A DNA stretch of 64,000 nt from Asterias amurensis. Lineage: Eukaryota > Echinodermata > Asteroidea > Forcipulatida > Asteriidae. The translations under genes were made by a program, and so were the position numbers. This document shows, in pieces, positions 23,639 through 52,741 of the stretch (its first letter is position 1; every line of letters starts with the position of its first letter). Below the pieces are notes generated by a model, which did not search any database, was not told where the DNA came from, and saw only the letters and a list, made by a program, of their open reading frames with translations. The stretch is from assembly GCF_032118995.1 (NCBI RefSeq), contig NC_092668.1:14797501-14861500 (forward strand), given 5' to 3'.

Positions 23639-23644
23639 TTTATT
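23639..23644 (-). terminator. Candidate poly(A) signal of ASH2L
   Basis: The minus strand reads AATAAA here, about 1.33 kb after the ASH2L stop. Cleavage downstream would fall near 23610-23625, so the mRNA ends of the two convergent genes would abut or overlap. Confidence 0.4.
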
Positions 23645-23918
23645 TTTAATGAAAAAATGTACAAAAGCTACGGAGAAATAGATATATACATGTACATGGC
23701 TTCTTTCACCTCATTGTTACGTCAATAATGCAGCAGCTAAACAAACTTGCCTGCAAGTCGGAAATTTCCTTCTCAAGTTTTTAGTACAAAGAGTTGACTT
23801 TGGTAAACTACTAAACATTGTAAAGTTTCAAACTGAGCAAAGAAGTACACACGACAAACAACAAACAGCAAAGTACCAACGGAAACAATGATCACAAATA
23901 CAGTACACAGAAGGGGCC

Positions 23919-24204
23919 TGGGCCCTATTTCATAGCGCTGCTTAACGGTAAGCAAATATGCGTGCTTACTGTAGCAGAAAAATTTGCTTAAGCCTTAGCA
24001 TATTTCATGGGTTAGCAGGAAAATTGGGCGGCCTATTGCGTGGTTACCGTGGATTTGCATTGTGACGTCATTTATGTTCGTGCAGCAAGCACCGGAAGGT
24101 TAGCATGCCTTTTCGTGTGCTTACGGTTAGCAGCGCTATGAAATAGAAGTTGCACAGTAAGCACAAAATCGACCACTAAGCAGCGGTATGAAATTGGGCC
24201 CTGG
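23919..24204. mobile_element. Family C palindromic element in the ASH2L 3' UTR
   Basis: It begins gggccctatttcatagcgct and ends gcggtatgaaattgggccct. An inner end, agcagcgctatgaaatagaa, at about 24128-24150 suggests two overlapping copies. Confidence 0.7.
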
Positions 24205-24971
24205 TGTGTCCATAGTGTTTGAGCACAAATACATGTACCATGTTCAGAAAGTAAATATTGAAGGTATTGACAACTATCTTTGCGGAAAGTAGATTTTGTC
24301 CTAGAAGGACCTATGTAGTGAAATGGCTACTTTAACAAAAATAACATCCCATAAAAAATTCTTATCAGATCCTTGCGAACACATCAGGCCTTAATTCCAT
24401 GATCAGGTTTCTACAAAGGTGTGTATTCATTCCTCTAAAGTTACTGATCTTATTTTTGAAGGTTAAAAGCAGTAATCCCTGAATTTAACTTCAACTTGCG
24501 AAAAGTATTTTGGAACTTAAGTTGTGTGAAAGAAGAAAGAAGGGGCTTGACCCTGATAAGAAAATGTGTACTTTTTATCTAAAAGCCACTACCTGTAATA
24601 CAGATGGTAATGGTAGGGTGAAAGCATTTCCAGTGAAGTGCCCCCATTCATAAGAAATCAATAAAAGTAGACCTTAATGACAAATTGAATCTACAAAGAT
24701 TGCCTGCAGTCCACGAAATTGCAGAGCTGCCAACATTTGTATCTTACAATAAGGGAGATTTTGTACAGCATCAGGAAGATATTTAGAATTACATTCCAAA
24801 TAATCAGGACAAAGTTTCCTTGCTCATCAGAACATGGAACGATCATTTCATTTTCAAGTTGGCAGCGCTGGAATTGCCCAAATATTGGATGAAACACCAT
24901 CGGGCTGACCAAGAAGTAATTGGGAAGTAAGTCCTGTCTGCCGAGAGGTAGCGAGAAGCACAGATTTCAAT

Positions 24972-27900
24972 TCAACAAGACTGTGGCAGCAATCCTTTAC
25001 TGGCATCAATGAAATCTTGTTCATGTTGTACGTGATACACAAGGTTAGCTAGAGATTGCTCCACCATAGCACGGTGGGCTAACTCACTCACTGGCAAGAA
25101 ATCATCAATGTCTTTGGGCGGATGCTTGAAGTTTGGACCAAAGTTGATCGACACCTAAGTTGAAAGAAAATCAAGAACAGTTTAGTACAGTAGAACAAGT
25201 TTGCATGCACTACTATCGCCCCCCCCCCCCTGAGCTTCCAGCCAGCAAGCTTGTCCTCTGGGAGTCCAAGCAAGGTCCAGCCCAAAGAGGTTGAGGGAAC
25301 CTGACTTATGTAGACTTACTAAGGGACACTGAATTTATGACAGTCAGATAAAATATCTACATGCATGAGGGACAGGGAGATCTGGGGTCAACTCTGTCGT
25401 TACCACACTGACCGAGGACACCACTCAAAATAGAAGTTCAACGAATACCAAAAGGACGACATAAAATTACTGTGCATTTTAGCCAGTGTCTAAAGACAGT
25501 TGTTAATTACATTAACCTTATCTTGAAAATCATAAGTAAAATAACTCACCGTGCATGACTTATGTAATGATATTGCTGGGTAGTATGTTCCTTCAAATAT
25601 GTCCTCAAAAGCTACACCCTGGCTCTCTCCGTTTTTGTAAAACGCAATCTGTGTATATGTAAAAACAGTTATCATAATAGTTAATTTTTTTTTAAATAAC
25701 ACAATTTCACAAATGTGATCTGAACAATGCCTTTTCAGTCATGGTCTAAACCTGAAAGAAACACTTTGTGTTGAGTACTAGAAAACAAACAATTTACCAG
25801 CAAACTAACAAGAGGACAAAACTGCAAAGTTTTTTCAAAATACATTCAAGCTGAAAATTTTATCTTTGAGAGGGCAAGACCGTTTTCATTTTAAAAATCT
25901 TTAAATTGTTGAAGGCCAAGACTTGGGCAACAGAAGCCATGGTCTGCACATATTTTTACATATTGACAAATAAGTATTTAGCTTGTCAATTCCACACCTC
26001 TAAAAGTTTAAAAGAGAATGGTTCAACTATCCTGTAAAATTATTTTCCCAGTTCAGTGATATGTTGAACTAAAAGAATGATGTCTTGTGGGGTTGTCTTG
26101 AGGTTTAAGCATTGTATACCTTTGTTCCTTTACAGGGTGTTAAGGCGTTCTCCGTCTCTTGTACAAGATCCTTCTCCTCAAAGTATAGATGACTCTTAAA
26201 TTTGATCAGGGCCTGGAGTGGAATAAAGAATAGAATCAGCCAAATCCCTTCCACATAATATCGGCATTTACATTGATGTATGGCAAAGATCCCTTGCACT
26301 GGATGCCATCATAGATGAGTTGTGCATGAGCGAAAGGCTATCATTGGCTGAGTGTCGTGCACATCGCCTACAAGTATGCAGTTTTTCATTTTTTTGTCAT
26401 CAAAGATAGCGGTCAATAACGTCATGTGTAATCCATCTATTCTGCATTTAATGCTCCATTTTAAAAATCTAGACCTTTGTACTCTTGAGTACTTTTATTT
26501 TTAATTTGTTTATTCGTTGCTTACCCTGTCTTTGTATGTTAATGGAAGGAGTTGATCCGGGGGAACCTGACTAGGTAGCTTAATGTACAATCCTAGTACA
26601 TCTCCCGTCTTGTACCCTTCTCCATAATGCTTGCCTATACTCTGATGAAAACGGGTTCCCTTCCTGCTCCGCCATGAGTAGCTGAATTTGTCATATCCGA
26701 GTGGAGCTTGCAGGTTACCTTAGAAAAAGAACCAAAACATCAACATTTATTATGGCATGTCGTGATCGAGTGGATAAGAGCTCTGGTGTTTCTGTTGATC
26801 AGCAGAGGTAGGGTTCAAGTCGCGGTTGTAACACTTAAGCAAGATACTAAACTATTATTGCTGCGTCCTTCTGAAGGGATGTAAAACCGTAAGTCTCGTG
26901 TGTTCATCACTTGCTCGTACTGCTTGTGTCTTTGAAACTTTCAAATTCATAGGACCTTTACAATCTGGTACAACTAGTATAGAGTTTTTGTAGAGTTTTG
27001 GGAACTTGTTCTCTTTACCTAATGGTTGTGACCATCCGATCCTGGTAGCGGTTCCCTCAGGCATGTCCTCGACCGTTATCTCAAAGAACCAAGAACCGCG
27101 GTTGGTTCCGTGCGTTGCTCGAACCATGGAGTAACCTTTCTCTCCTGTGACTGATAAACGGTTCTCCGATATCTTCAACTGAGGAGCTAGAAACAGTAAA
27201 ACAAAAATAGTTGAATTTAAAATCAAAGGAATCCCCCAGTTTGTAACTCAAACCTGAGTGAGTGACTGAGTGTCAGAGATGAAGTTATGCAGAGTTTTTA
27301 CTACTCACCTCTGTCATGTAAGGCTAGGTAGGGTTCTCGACCGAGAGCCATACGATACAGCAAGGCTGGGATAGGCTTTCCGATCCACATGTCTTCTTCG
27401 AAGGCACTGCTCGGAGCGTGAGGGTCTTGCTCTGTCAGGATGTAACGGTAACCGTCTTTGTTGAATGGATGTTCAAGAGGGTAGCCATGAGGAGGAAGCT
27501 TCTGAGCTGTGATCATATCACTGTAGACAAATTGGAAACAAATGGTTTGAACTTTGACTGAAAAGTGGTATGGTGTAACTGGTTCAAGTTCTGATGACTG
27601 AGTCATCAGAGTGTATGGGTTCATATCCAAGCCATACCTTTCATGTTATTTGGCAAGATAGTTAACTTGTAGTGCTCATCAGTCATTGGTTCACAAACTA
27701 TTGCCAGCCATCACTGCAAGAAATCTTTAAAAAAACAATTTCTCTGTGTACTCACTTTCTTGTCTTTTTCCCCGAGGTGATATTTTGACTGCTATCCAGA
27801 CCTTTCCTCTTAGCTCCGCGACTCTTCCCCAAGGAAGATGATAAGCTGCTTCCTGTAGAATCAGACAAAACACAACATACTAGTATTACACGACCTCTCT

Positions 27901-30900
27901 AACCCACAACCCTTTCCCGTCACAACCCAACACAACAATGACAGACTCCAATCAATGCACATCGCTCCGAGTTGCATACATTCTGTGGACATTCCTTTAG
28001 TCCCACACTTAAGAAAAAGCATATTCTTCAATACTGTTGTTAAAAACAGTTTCAACACTACATACGTAGAACAAACGAAGTCCACATAATGAAGGGACTT
28101 GAAACACTTTATGTCCTCACAGGTTTCTATACAGTATTGAAGAACAGGATTTTCCTTTAAGTGTACAGAACAAAGAAAGATCAACATAGTGCCTGCAACA
28201 CAGAGCTTTGTTCCGTGCACTTAAGAAAGAGCAACATTCTTCAACAGGTGTTTTTTTTATTGCAACCCTTGTCTTACCATTCAACGATGAGCTGAGTGAT
28301 GAGCTAAGCTTTTGACTTAGGTCACCCTTGACACTGGTACTCTGCTTCGATGGGTCGTAGTTTGGGCTTATCTTAGCCAAATCCTGAAAGAGAAAAAGAG
28401 AAAATCAAAACAAGAAATTCAGTGTTTACTTCAAGCTCATTTTCAAATATTCATTAAGTATGTTCTACATCATTTAGTCGTGCTGTCCTGTCAGGGAAAT
28501 TGTGTCAGACCAAAATGTCAGAGTGAACCCTATTATGTAACTTTTGTTGTCATTAGTTTCCATGGTGATGGATTGCTTCTTACCTGATCAACGAGACCAA
28601 AGAGTGGGTACTCCTCTTCAGTTTCTCCGTCGTTGTCTGGTTTCTCCTTACACACAAAGATATCACTGTCCTTCGTCTGGAGTTTGAATCAAACAGAAAC
28701 ATCAGACATGATTGGTTTGAAAAAATAAACTAACTAATTTGAACCCTTAGGCCAGTTAGCAACGTGGCCAGGGCAAGGTCAGTTACCCGCTGGACTTTTA
28801 CAACATAGACCTGCTAGTCCCGTCTCAAAGGAATTCCCCATTGACTCATACATAAACGAGTCTTCGTCTGTTATGTACTAATAATATTTAGTTGACACAT
28901 CTGACCCCACCGGTGCAAAAATTCATGCAAAGCTTCAAACACAACTGATGAAATGTCAACATATTAAGTAAAAAGGAAAATTCTGATTGAAATAATGTGA
29001 GTTAAAGAGCTCCTCACCATAGCCTTAACGATGGTCGCATGCCAGGTCGTGGTCGTCCTCCTCTGCATTGGAGTCAGGGCTTCCCAATTCTGATTAATGA
29101 AAGGAATCAAATCTTTCTCTTTTGAGAAGAGCGACTTATCTGTTCCTTCCTGCAAACTCTGAGCTGTCAAGTTGGCCAGCGCCATGTGACACAGCTGGCT
29201 AAAATCTAACAAGACAAACAAGAAAATCAACAGTAGAATTTGAAAGTTTTCATGAGGTTGTGGTATCACCATGTGTAAATACCTTTTGAGTAGAGTTAGT
29301 TCTGGGAGTCGAAAACAACCCATTCTTCTCAGAACCAACACTACTCAAAAGAGACATCAAACATCACCTTATTAAGAAAATCATCAGCAACTTTACTTCT
29401 TTTAATTCCTAAGTTTTTCCGTTTGTAGCTGATACTTACTTGCCATTCTCCGGCTGTAAACTTCTGACTTTGTTGGATTGCAGTCTTTGCAGCAGAATGT
29501 ATACGTCATCATGTACGGAATGCAGTTTCTGCAAAAACAAAAGTCATTTAAGGCAATAATAATAACACACAGGATATTTATAAAGCGCCTTGCTTGAAAA
29601 GAAAAAGAAAGGAAAGCCAGAAAGAGGGTGGGGGTGCATTTTTAGATTAGCAAAGCGACCCATATATCTGGGCATGTGAAGCTTATGGATGTTGACAGAT
29701 GTTTGACTCACCCAACGTTACACGTGATGCATTGTTTGTGGTACCACTTGAGGCAAACGCTGCACTGGAGCTCAATGTTGTTTGGATCTCTCTGTTTCCC
29801 ACTGCGAAAGAAAAATAACCACAATCAGAATGAGTCATTTTACACATTTTTATATTTTTCAATTTTGTTTTATGCCAGTGGGCATTGATACCATGAATGG
29901 CCTTCTAAGTCAGTCAGAGCAAACTCTAAAAACAGAAACATTCCCGAAGGCCTTGTCTGATGTTCTGAGCTCAGTTTTACGCCAGACGTTTCCATACATT
30001 TAGAGAAACTGCTTTCTGTCTGTTTCCATTTCTAGAGTTTGCCTAAACTGAAGTAAGGTCAGGTTTTATTCCACATAAATCGTCTGAACTTTATCAACTT
30101 TATTCATACCAGTAGCAGTCTCCCTTTCTGCCTTGAATGTCCTTAGGTTTCCCCCCTTCTCCGTTAGTGGAACTGCTGTCTACAGAGAGGTTCTCCTTGT
30201 TGTCTGTGGTTGTTCCATCGTCATCAGAGGGGGGTGCTGAAAGATCCTTGTCAGAGGGACTGACAGTTTCCTGCATTTCAACCTCCTGTGATTCAGCAAC
30301 ATCAAAGCTATCTGTCACGCAGGTTTCCATGGCAACCTCCTCCTCCACTTCTGTTGCAGAACTGAAATGAAGAAAACATACAATTTAAAAATAAGAATAA
30401 TTAGGATTTTTAAACTTTGCAAGCGAAACACCATATGGAAACCATATAATAATGGATAAATTCTAAAAGTCTAATAAATGAGTTAGAATGGTTCTGAAAA
30501 GAACCATTAGTTTCAACTCAAGTTCCCATTCTCAACGTTTTCAATCAGTATAGTTGTTTTTTTGTGAATGATTCATTGTACTCAATTCTGAGGATATACA
30601 TGTAGTATATTCTGTGGTGGTAAGCCTACTACCTTTCCTTATCAATATCATGTTTGTATTATTAGCCGGCCGGAATAGGCTGTGGAACTGTTTATATTAT
30701 ATTTAGCTTTTTCTCCATTTTAAGTCAAGGGAGAATGCAATGTATTATCTTAAAATAATGACTTAACTGCATTATTAATTACTAATGTAATCCAAATTAA
30801 TGTAATGTAATCCAAATTAATGTTATTTATAAAATACCGGCTAAAAACAATTTCCCCAAAAAATATCACGAAACTGGTGCAGCACAAAATGCATTGTGTT

Positions 30901-31090
30901 TTTTTATGCTCCGATAAATAAAAATTGAGCTCCATCTTTTTTACACAAATCAGTCCTCAAGGTCCATAAGTTTAACATCAAACTAAAGCTAACACATAGA
31001 CATTTCTAAAAGGATGATATTAAGTAAGATCGTTTAATCAGAAAATGAAAACTAGCATAAAAACCTTTCTTTGCTGTCGACATCTGCCAT
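24972..31090 (-). CDS. ASH2L: ASH2L: core subunit of MLL/SET1 H3K4 methyltransferase complexes
   Basis: Fourteen exons join in phase on the minus strand: 31090-31065, 30361-30110, 29801-29712, 29528-29440, 29205-29018, 28676-28584, 28383-28278, 27852-27756, 27520-27309, 27186-27019, 26718-26525, 26212-26120, 25648-25550 and 25154-24972. The product is 629 aa; human ASH2L has 628. Residues 91-150 form a PHD-like finger ([30 protein letters not shown]). A winged-helix segment follows ([14 protein letters not shown]), then basic KSRGAKRKG and a SPRY domain (about 360-585: [52 protein letters not shown]). The C-terminal helix ([12 protein letters not shown]) matches the DPY30-binding motif. Known role: nuclear, with WDR5 and RBBP5, stimulating H3K4 methylation. 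The exon 1 donor (GTTTTT) is weak, so the first nine codons are the least certain part. Confidence 0.95.
25219..25230. repeat. C12 homopolymer in the last ASH2L intron
   Basis: A run of twelve C on the plus strand, read as G12 on the transcribed strand, about 65 bp upstream of the terminal exon acceptor. Confidence 0.7.
25855..25935. repeat. Dispersed repeat (family E)
   Basis: The motif attttatctttgagagggc then ttttcattttaaaa recurs at about 11415-11490 and, more weakly, at 52950-53010. It is intronic in ASH2L and the family is unknown. Confidence 0.4.
26752..26915 (+). mobile_element. tRNA-derived SINE in an ASH2L intron
   Basis: gtcgtgatcgagtggataag resembles an A box and gtagggttcaagtcgcgg a B box. 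The body, cacttaagcaagatactaaa then gctgcgtccttctgaaggg, is shared with the copy at 59210. It is antisense to ASH2L. Confidence 0.6.
29545..29605 (-). repeat. Probable LINE 3' tail
   Basis: On the minus strand, aggcgctttataaatatcc followed by an att-type tail resembles the 3' end of CR1/L2-like non-LTR retrotransposons. It is a short intronic fragment in ASH2L. Confidence 0.35.
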
Positions 31091-31711
31091 TTTTTGCGCG
31101 GTGGTGTTCAAGCTGAGGTCATAGGTCAAGAAAGTGGGTCACTAATGTTTGGTATGGTAAACAGAAGTAAATCTTGTGATTTATATACAGTGAGGGAAGC
31201 GGCTGAAGCCAGACACCATCTCGTCCGTGGCCCTTTTCGAAGTTAAAATTTTAACATGGGCTCTAACTTAGGCTTTGTCTTTTATATCGGAAATGGCGGG
31301 TTTGATGTGACAAGGCTTCGAGAGCCTAAGCCGCTGAAACCGAAGTTTCGAAAAGGGCCTATTAAAACGTGCAGGGTACTGCGCTTGATGACTCATCCAC
31401 CACGACTGGTAACCCGCACTGTGGTGTCATTTCAAGACGGATCCAGCAGTAACCAGTTTATTTTTTATGATAAAAATAGGTGTTGTTTAGTTCGTGATGT
31501 GGAACAGTGCGAGGATATTTCTCTGTCATAAATAGCCACGAATTCCGTCAGCAAAACTAGTTTTTCAGCTGCTGTTTCTCACCAATTCGTCCACTCTGTG
31601 CAAAATGTACACCTAGGGTAGCTGTATATTTTATTATGCATTAGGAAAGTGGTGTTAGATTTTGTTTCATTTTAATTAGTAAATTTGCTGGGTTGTTGTT
31701 CGTGAGCCAAA
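31091..31711. promoter_or_regulatory. Shared head-to-head promoter interval of ASH2L and the BMP2K-like kinase
   Basis: The two start codons (31090 on minus, 31712 on plus) face away from each other with 621 bp between them. Both 5' UTRs and both promoters must lie here unless unseen upstream exons exist. I see no clear TATA box next to either start. CpG-containing sequence sits at both edges (tttgcgcgg near ASH2L, acggcggccgcc just inside kinase exon 1). A palindromic element occupies 31229-31359. Confidence 0.6.
31229..31359. mobile_element. Palindromic element (family D) inside the shared promoter
   Basis: The ends are ggcccttttcgaa and its inverted copy ttcgaaaagggcc. A second copy is at 45490-45643. 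It has no coding capacity; the open frame crossing it at 31256-31531 is not convincing. Confidence 0.65.
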
Positions 31712-48459
<16,748 letters not shown>

Positions 48460-49794
48460 TTGGCTGACAGGTCAAAGGTCAGGTAAGGTTTAAAGGTCAT
48501 GTATTGAGTGCTTATAAATACATGCTATGTGATTATTGTGTAGAGGTTAATGTTTGTCGGATTTGTTACAGACTTGTTGTAATCATTACAGCGAACCCTA
48601 AAAAAAAATGTACTCAGAAATGGCGTATTTCAGGAAGAACTTGAATGATTTCAGTATTAGTTTTGTGGAAGATATAGTGGGCGTGGTTCTCCCCTTGGTC
48701 TAGAGGATGAAGCCAATTGAAGTGTTAAACTTTCCATCACAAAGCGTAGGCCAAACGTACTCTTAAACCAAAAACTTTTGGGTTTTTTGAGAGGGGGGGG
48801 GTAGGGATGAGGAATATTTTGCAACTCATGGTAGATTTGTTTGTGTAAAACTGTAAAACTGAGTACTTTGTTGAAGTGAAGTTTTTTCAGAAATGCACAC
48901 TGTTTATAAGAAAAAACAACAATACAAAATCAGTGTATGTTGAATCTTTATATTAGATTACTAAATTATACGCTTGACAAAAAATTAGTAATTACCGTCG
49001 ATGAATTTGGCAAGGTATTTTTCATTTGGACAGGTAGTGTTTAAATTTAGCAAGTAAAATTTTGGTAAATAATTTGGTTATGTTTAAAATGTTTAAAAAA
49101 GTGACTCATTTCATTCTTTCGCTTTCTGGAGATGAGTTTGAAAAAAGCACTCCACACTGGTAACATCACATTTGCCTAAAACACATGCATTTGTGAGATA
49201 GACTTCGTCAACCATCCTGGAACTAGCGAGACATTACAAATCTGGCACTTCTATTTTAGCATTAGTGCCGCATGCACTAACAAAATTTGAATATTGGATT
49301 TATTTTGATGTTAAATATTAAAGTTGATAGAGTTAAAATCTTTCCTATAATGGGGGTGGGGTGGGGGGGAGGGGGTTAGGTCTGTTGTCAAAGAAGGCTA
49401 GGGAGTCTATAGACTCAGAATGGTTGCCATAGGAACTCATTATATTGTAATATCTGGCAAGTTTATTAGCAGCCAAGGCTTACCCTTTGGAACAAATCTT
49501 GGAAAAGCCACGGAATGAAGCCATCGAAAAATGAAGACCGCGTTTAACTATTCCAGAACTGAATGAAATAGAACCCATAGTGATGCCCAGTGCAGCCTGA
49601 TCCTGAGACTGTAGACTTTACCTAGTCCTTCGATTAGACCACTAAGATGCTGTCTAGTATGATATTATTTGTTTTATGTAGGCAGGACTAGATGTTTGTC
49701 TATTTCCGATTCTTATTTGCATACCAAGATTAAGACACTACGTGTAGATTTTACATTGTCTTAGTTTGGGGCAAACTCAGTCTTTTGTTACCTT
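48460..49794. other. Probable 3' UTR of the kinase gene; G-rich runs
   Basis: No open frame of note. G-rich runs lie at 48793-48803 and 49350-49376 (tggggtgggggggaggggg). There is no convincing poly(A) signal in this part. Confidence 0.45.
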
Positions 49795-49945
49795 GACCCA
49801 ATTTCATAGAGCTGCTTAAACATAAAAAGTTGCTAAGCACAGCAAAGTGCCATTTCACATAAATGTAACTGTTATCCTGCTTAATTGTGCTTAGCAGAAA
49901 AATGTTCAGCATTGTTTAGGAAGCTCCATGAAACTGGGCCCTGGC
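49795..49945. mobile_element. Family C palindromic element
   Basis: Left end gacccaatttcatagagctg, right end aagctccatgaaactgggcc. Confidence 0.7.
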
Positions 49946-51104
49946 TACTAGGATTGGATAGCAAAAGTCTGACTTAACTTCCCAATATTTGGATTAATTG
50001 TTACTTTGATGAAGTATTCATTGTTAAAACCTACTTTCCAATAAACTTAGTTTCAGCTACAATTTGATTTGTCTGGTGCGTCGCCACCAAGTAGATAAGA
50101 TGTTGCCAGTTAATAACCAAAAGCATTGACAGGCACCAGTCTATTTTTGAGGGTTGGGAGAATTTGGAACTGATATTGCTGACCTCTGCATTCTGTACTG
50201 ATGAATTCTCCCTACCGCACTAGCTGATCTAATCATAATTATTATAATTTGATTGACCAAAATTTTTGTAAAAACCTTTTTTCTGAGAGGTATGATTTTT
50301 TGTTTTGTTTTGCCAATGCAAATGTTCGATAGAGTATTTGCTTAATTGAACTTGCCATCTATGTAAATGAGTTTAACCACCCATGTTTGAATATGCATTA
50401 CCACTTGACCGGAGGAACCTATAGTGGGTTCCCCTTATGATTGTAATTATGCATAATTCATGAGGTCATTTAAATAATTTACATATTGTGTTGCTGATGA
50501 ATATTTAATGTTAAAATTAAAAGTAGGATTTTTGTTGACTCTCCAGTGTTATCCAGTGCCATGTGAATAATTATTACCTTTAATTAAAACTGGTGGGAAT
50601 GACAATGGCATGGAAAATGAGAGATTTATAAATATGTTTAAATTACTTCAGTTTGAGTAGATTTATTGGCCAATTCTCGTCAAGTTTTTTTAACTGAAGT
50701 TGTCTACTTATGGAGAGCTATGAAGCAGTTTTTCTTTTACTTTGTTATTTGCTTATTTTAAAGGCAAAGTAATGGTTGCTCATTTAAAAGTGAGGGGGTA
50801 TCAAGATAAACGTCTTGAAGACCCGGACAATGTTTGATGACTCTTTCAAGATGCCGTGATTGTCTCTTTTTTTTCTGCAATGAATTGATGGGTTATTGGT
50901 TGTTGAGCTTTTGTTTTCCAGTTGTTCGCAGTATAGCGTTTCAATTGATATAATTGTCTATGATTGTCATGTTGAGGTCAAAGTTCATGGCCCTGCTAGT
51001 GGAAGGTACAAAAGGAAATCATAATCATCAACAATGGTGAATGACAACTTGCGATTGCTTGAGGCATGGTGGTAAAATACTGTACACCAATGTCTGATAT
51101 CAGC
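49946..51104. other. Non-coding stretch downstream of the kinase gene
   Basis: AT-rich with no credible open frame. An AATAAA occurs at 50040-50045 and may be an alternative 3' end. Confidence 0.4.
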
Positions 51105-51222
51105 AAGGAGTATAAGCACATATACTTAACACTGCTAAGCATTCTTGCTTAACGCAGCTAGCGCTTATTAATGACTGTAAGCACAGAATTTCCCAGTAAG
51201 CAGAACCATGAAATTTAGCCTT
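51105..51222. mobile_element. Family C palindromic element
   Basis: taacactgctaagcattctt on the left and agtaagcagaaccatgaaat on the right. Confidence 0.55.
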
Positions 51223-51724
51223 GATGAACTTTAAGCAACCCAAAGCCTTTCACTGTCTATACCTGCATAAACCATTTAGTTTTATATATATATAAAAAAA
51301 AACAGTAGAGGAAACTTGTTAATGTAGGTAGGTCACAAGAAATAGTGTTATGGGAACACTACTGTGCAGCGGGTTAATAAGTTATTATTTTCCTAAGTGT
51401 TAATCAACTTGTTCTGGATTGAAATTTTGTGAAGAAGGGCTCCAAGGTCGAATTCAGTTTTGCAATAGATAGAATTCTTATGAAAGTGGAGGAAAAAGGG
51501 TTACTAACCTCCGGTAAAATGGATTGAAAGCAAAGCAGAGCACATCACAAACTTCATTTGCTTTTGGAGCCCTTCACAAAAATAATTAATTTTGTGCTGT
51601 ATTGCAATGTAATTTATTGCATTGGGTCATGTAATTTATTGCATTGGGTCATGTTTGTGAAAAGATTTTGGATGCGATTTCCAACAAAGTGACTGGTTGC
51701 TCGCCGGCGGGTTTTTAGAAAGAA

Positions 51725-51902
51725 CCTTTGATAAGCTGTTAAGCACCAAATACTACCTGTGCTAAGCAAAAAATGAGTGAGGCACTAGTCGCAACAGTGT
51801 CAAGTTGATGGAATTTTCGCTGGTACCCAGTTTCTGCTAAGAACGATTTGTCTCTGCTTAGCAAATCTTTTGTGCTGACAGGCTTTATGAAATTGAGTCC
51901 AT
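51725..51902. mobile_element. Family C palindromic element
   Basis: ctttgataagctgttaagca at the left and gacaggctttatgaaattga at the right. Confidence 0.6.
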
Positions 51903-51999
51903 GTGAAGAGTTTAAAGTATTCTTAAGGATTTTGTTTGTTGTTAGGTTAAGGGTTTCTTCGTACAGACTTGGAAGGGGAAGGTTAGGGATTCTCCTTGA

Positions 52000-52005
52000 A
52001 ATAAA
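52000..52005 (+). terminator. Candidate poly(A) signal of the kinase gene
   Basis: AATAAA followed closely by ttgttcatgtctgtattagt, a GT-rich stretch. It would give a 3' UTR of about 3.5 kb. The signal at 50040 is an alternative. Confidence 0.3.
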
Positions 52006-52264
52006 TTGTTCATGTCTGTATTAGTGGATGCATTATTTATTATAATAAATGCATAATTTATGTAACTAAACAAATCCCTTGCATTATTCGATATAATTAA
52101 TAAATTAATTATTCATGAAATATCTTAGCATTTACTAGCATTGAGGGACAAGACAAACACAATTGTAATATTAAAATTAAAAATGTATTTTATGATGGTT
52201 TACCAATAAAAAAGTATACACTGCAATTTGTTTGCCAAACTGATATGAAATTTGTTTTAACTTA

Positions 52265-52500
52265 GACGCTGGACTTGCCCCCTTTTGATTGTCAAATTAA
52301 TTTTTAACACAAATTTAAACAAACAACAACTAGACTTTCCCCTTGTGATTTATTAAAATTTTTGATCCAAATTTGAATAAAAATGCTGGACATACCCCCA
52401 GAGTGATTATACCCCTAGTATTTTTTTCTCTCAACTTTTTGTCAAAATTTGATTAAATTGCTGTTTGTGGGTTTTTTTCTTCAAAATTCTGGGCTTACCC
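52265..52500. repeat. Degenerate tandem repeat, three units of about 75-85 bp
   Basis: ctggacttgccccctttt, ctagactttccccttgtg and ctggacatacccccagagtg each start a unit followed by T-rich sequence. The similarity is moderate. Confidence 0.4.
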
Positions 52501-52506
52501 CCATAA

Positions 52507-52741
52507 TGGAAAAAAAACACCCTTGTCGCACGAAGTTGTGTGCTTTCAGATGCTTGATTTTGAGACCTCAAGTTCTAAACCTGAAGTCTCGAAATCAAAT
52601 TCTGGAAAATTACTTCTTTCTCAAAAACTATGTCACTTCAGAGGGAGCCATTTCTCACAATGTTTTATACCATCAACCTCCCATTACTCGTTACCAAGTG
52701 AGGTTTTATGCTAATAATTATTCTGTGTCCACTGCCCTTAA
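52507..52741 (+). mobile_element. Family A MITE, left-truncated
   Basis: It starts inside the element at aaacacccttgtcgcacg, keeps the internal hairpin (gagacctcaagttctaaa) and ends gtgtccactgccc then TTAA at 52738-52741. Confidence 0.7.

Noticed and set aside
31256-31531. 91-codon plus-strand frame upstream of the kinase start
   Set aside because: It runs through the family D palindrome and promoter sequence, and no similar protein is known to me.
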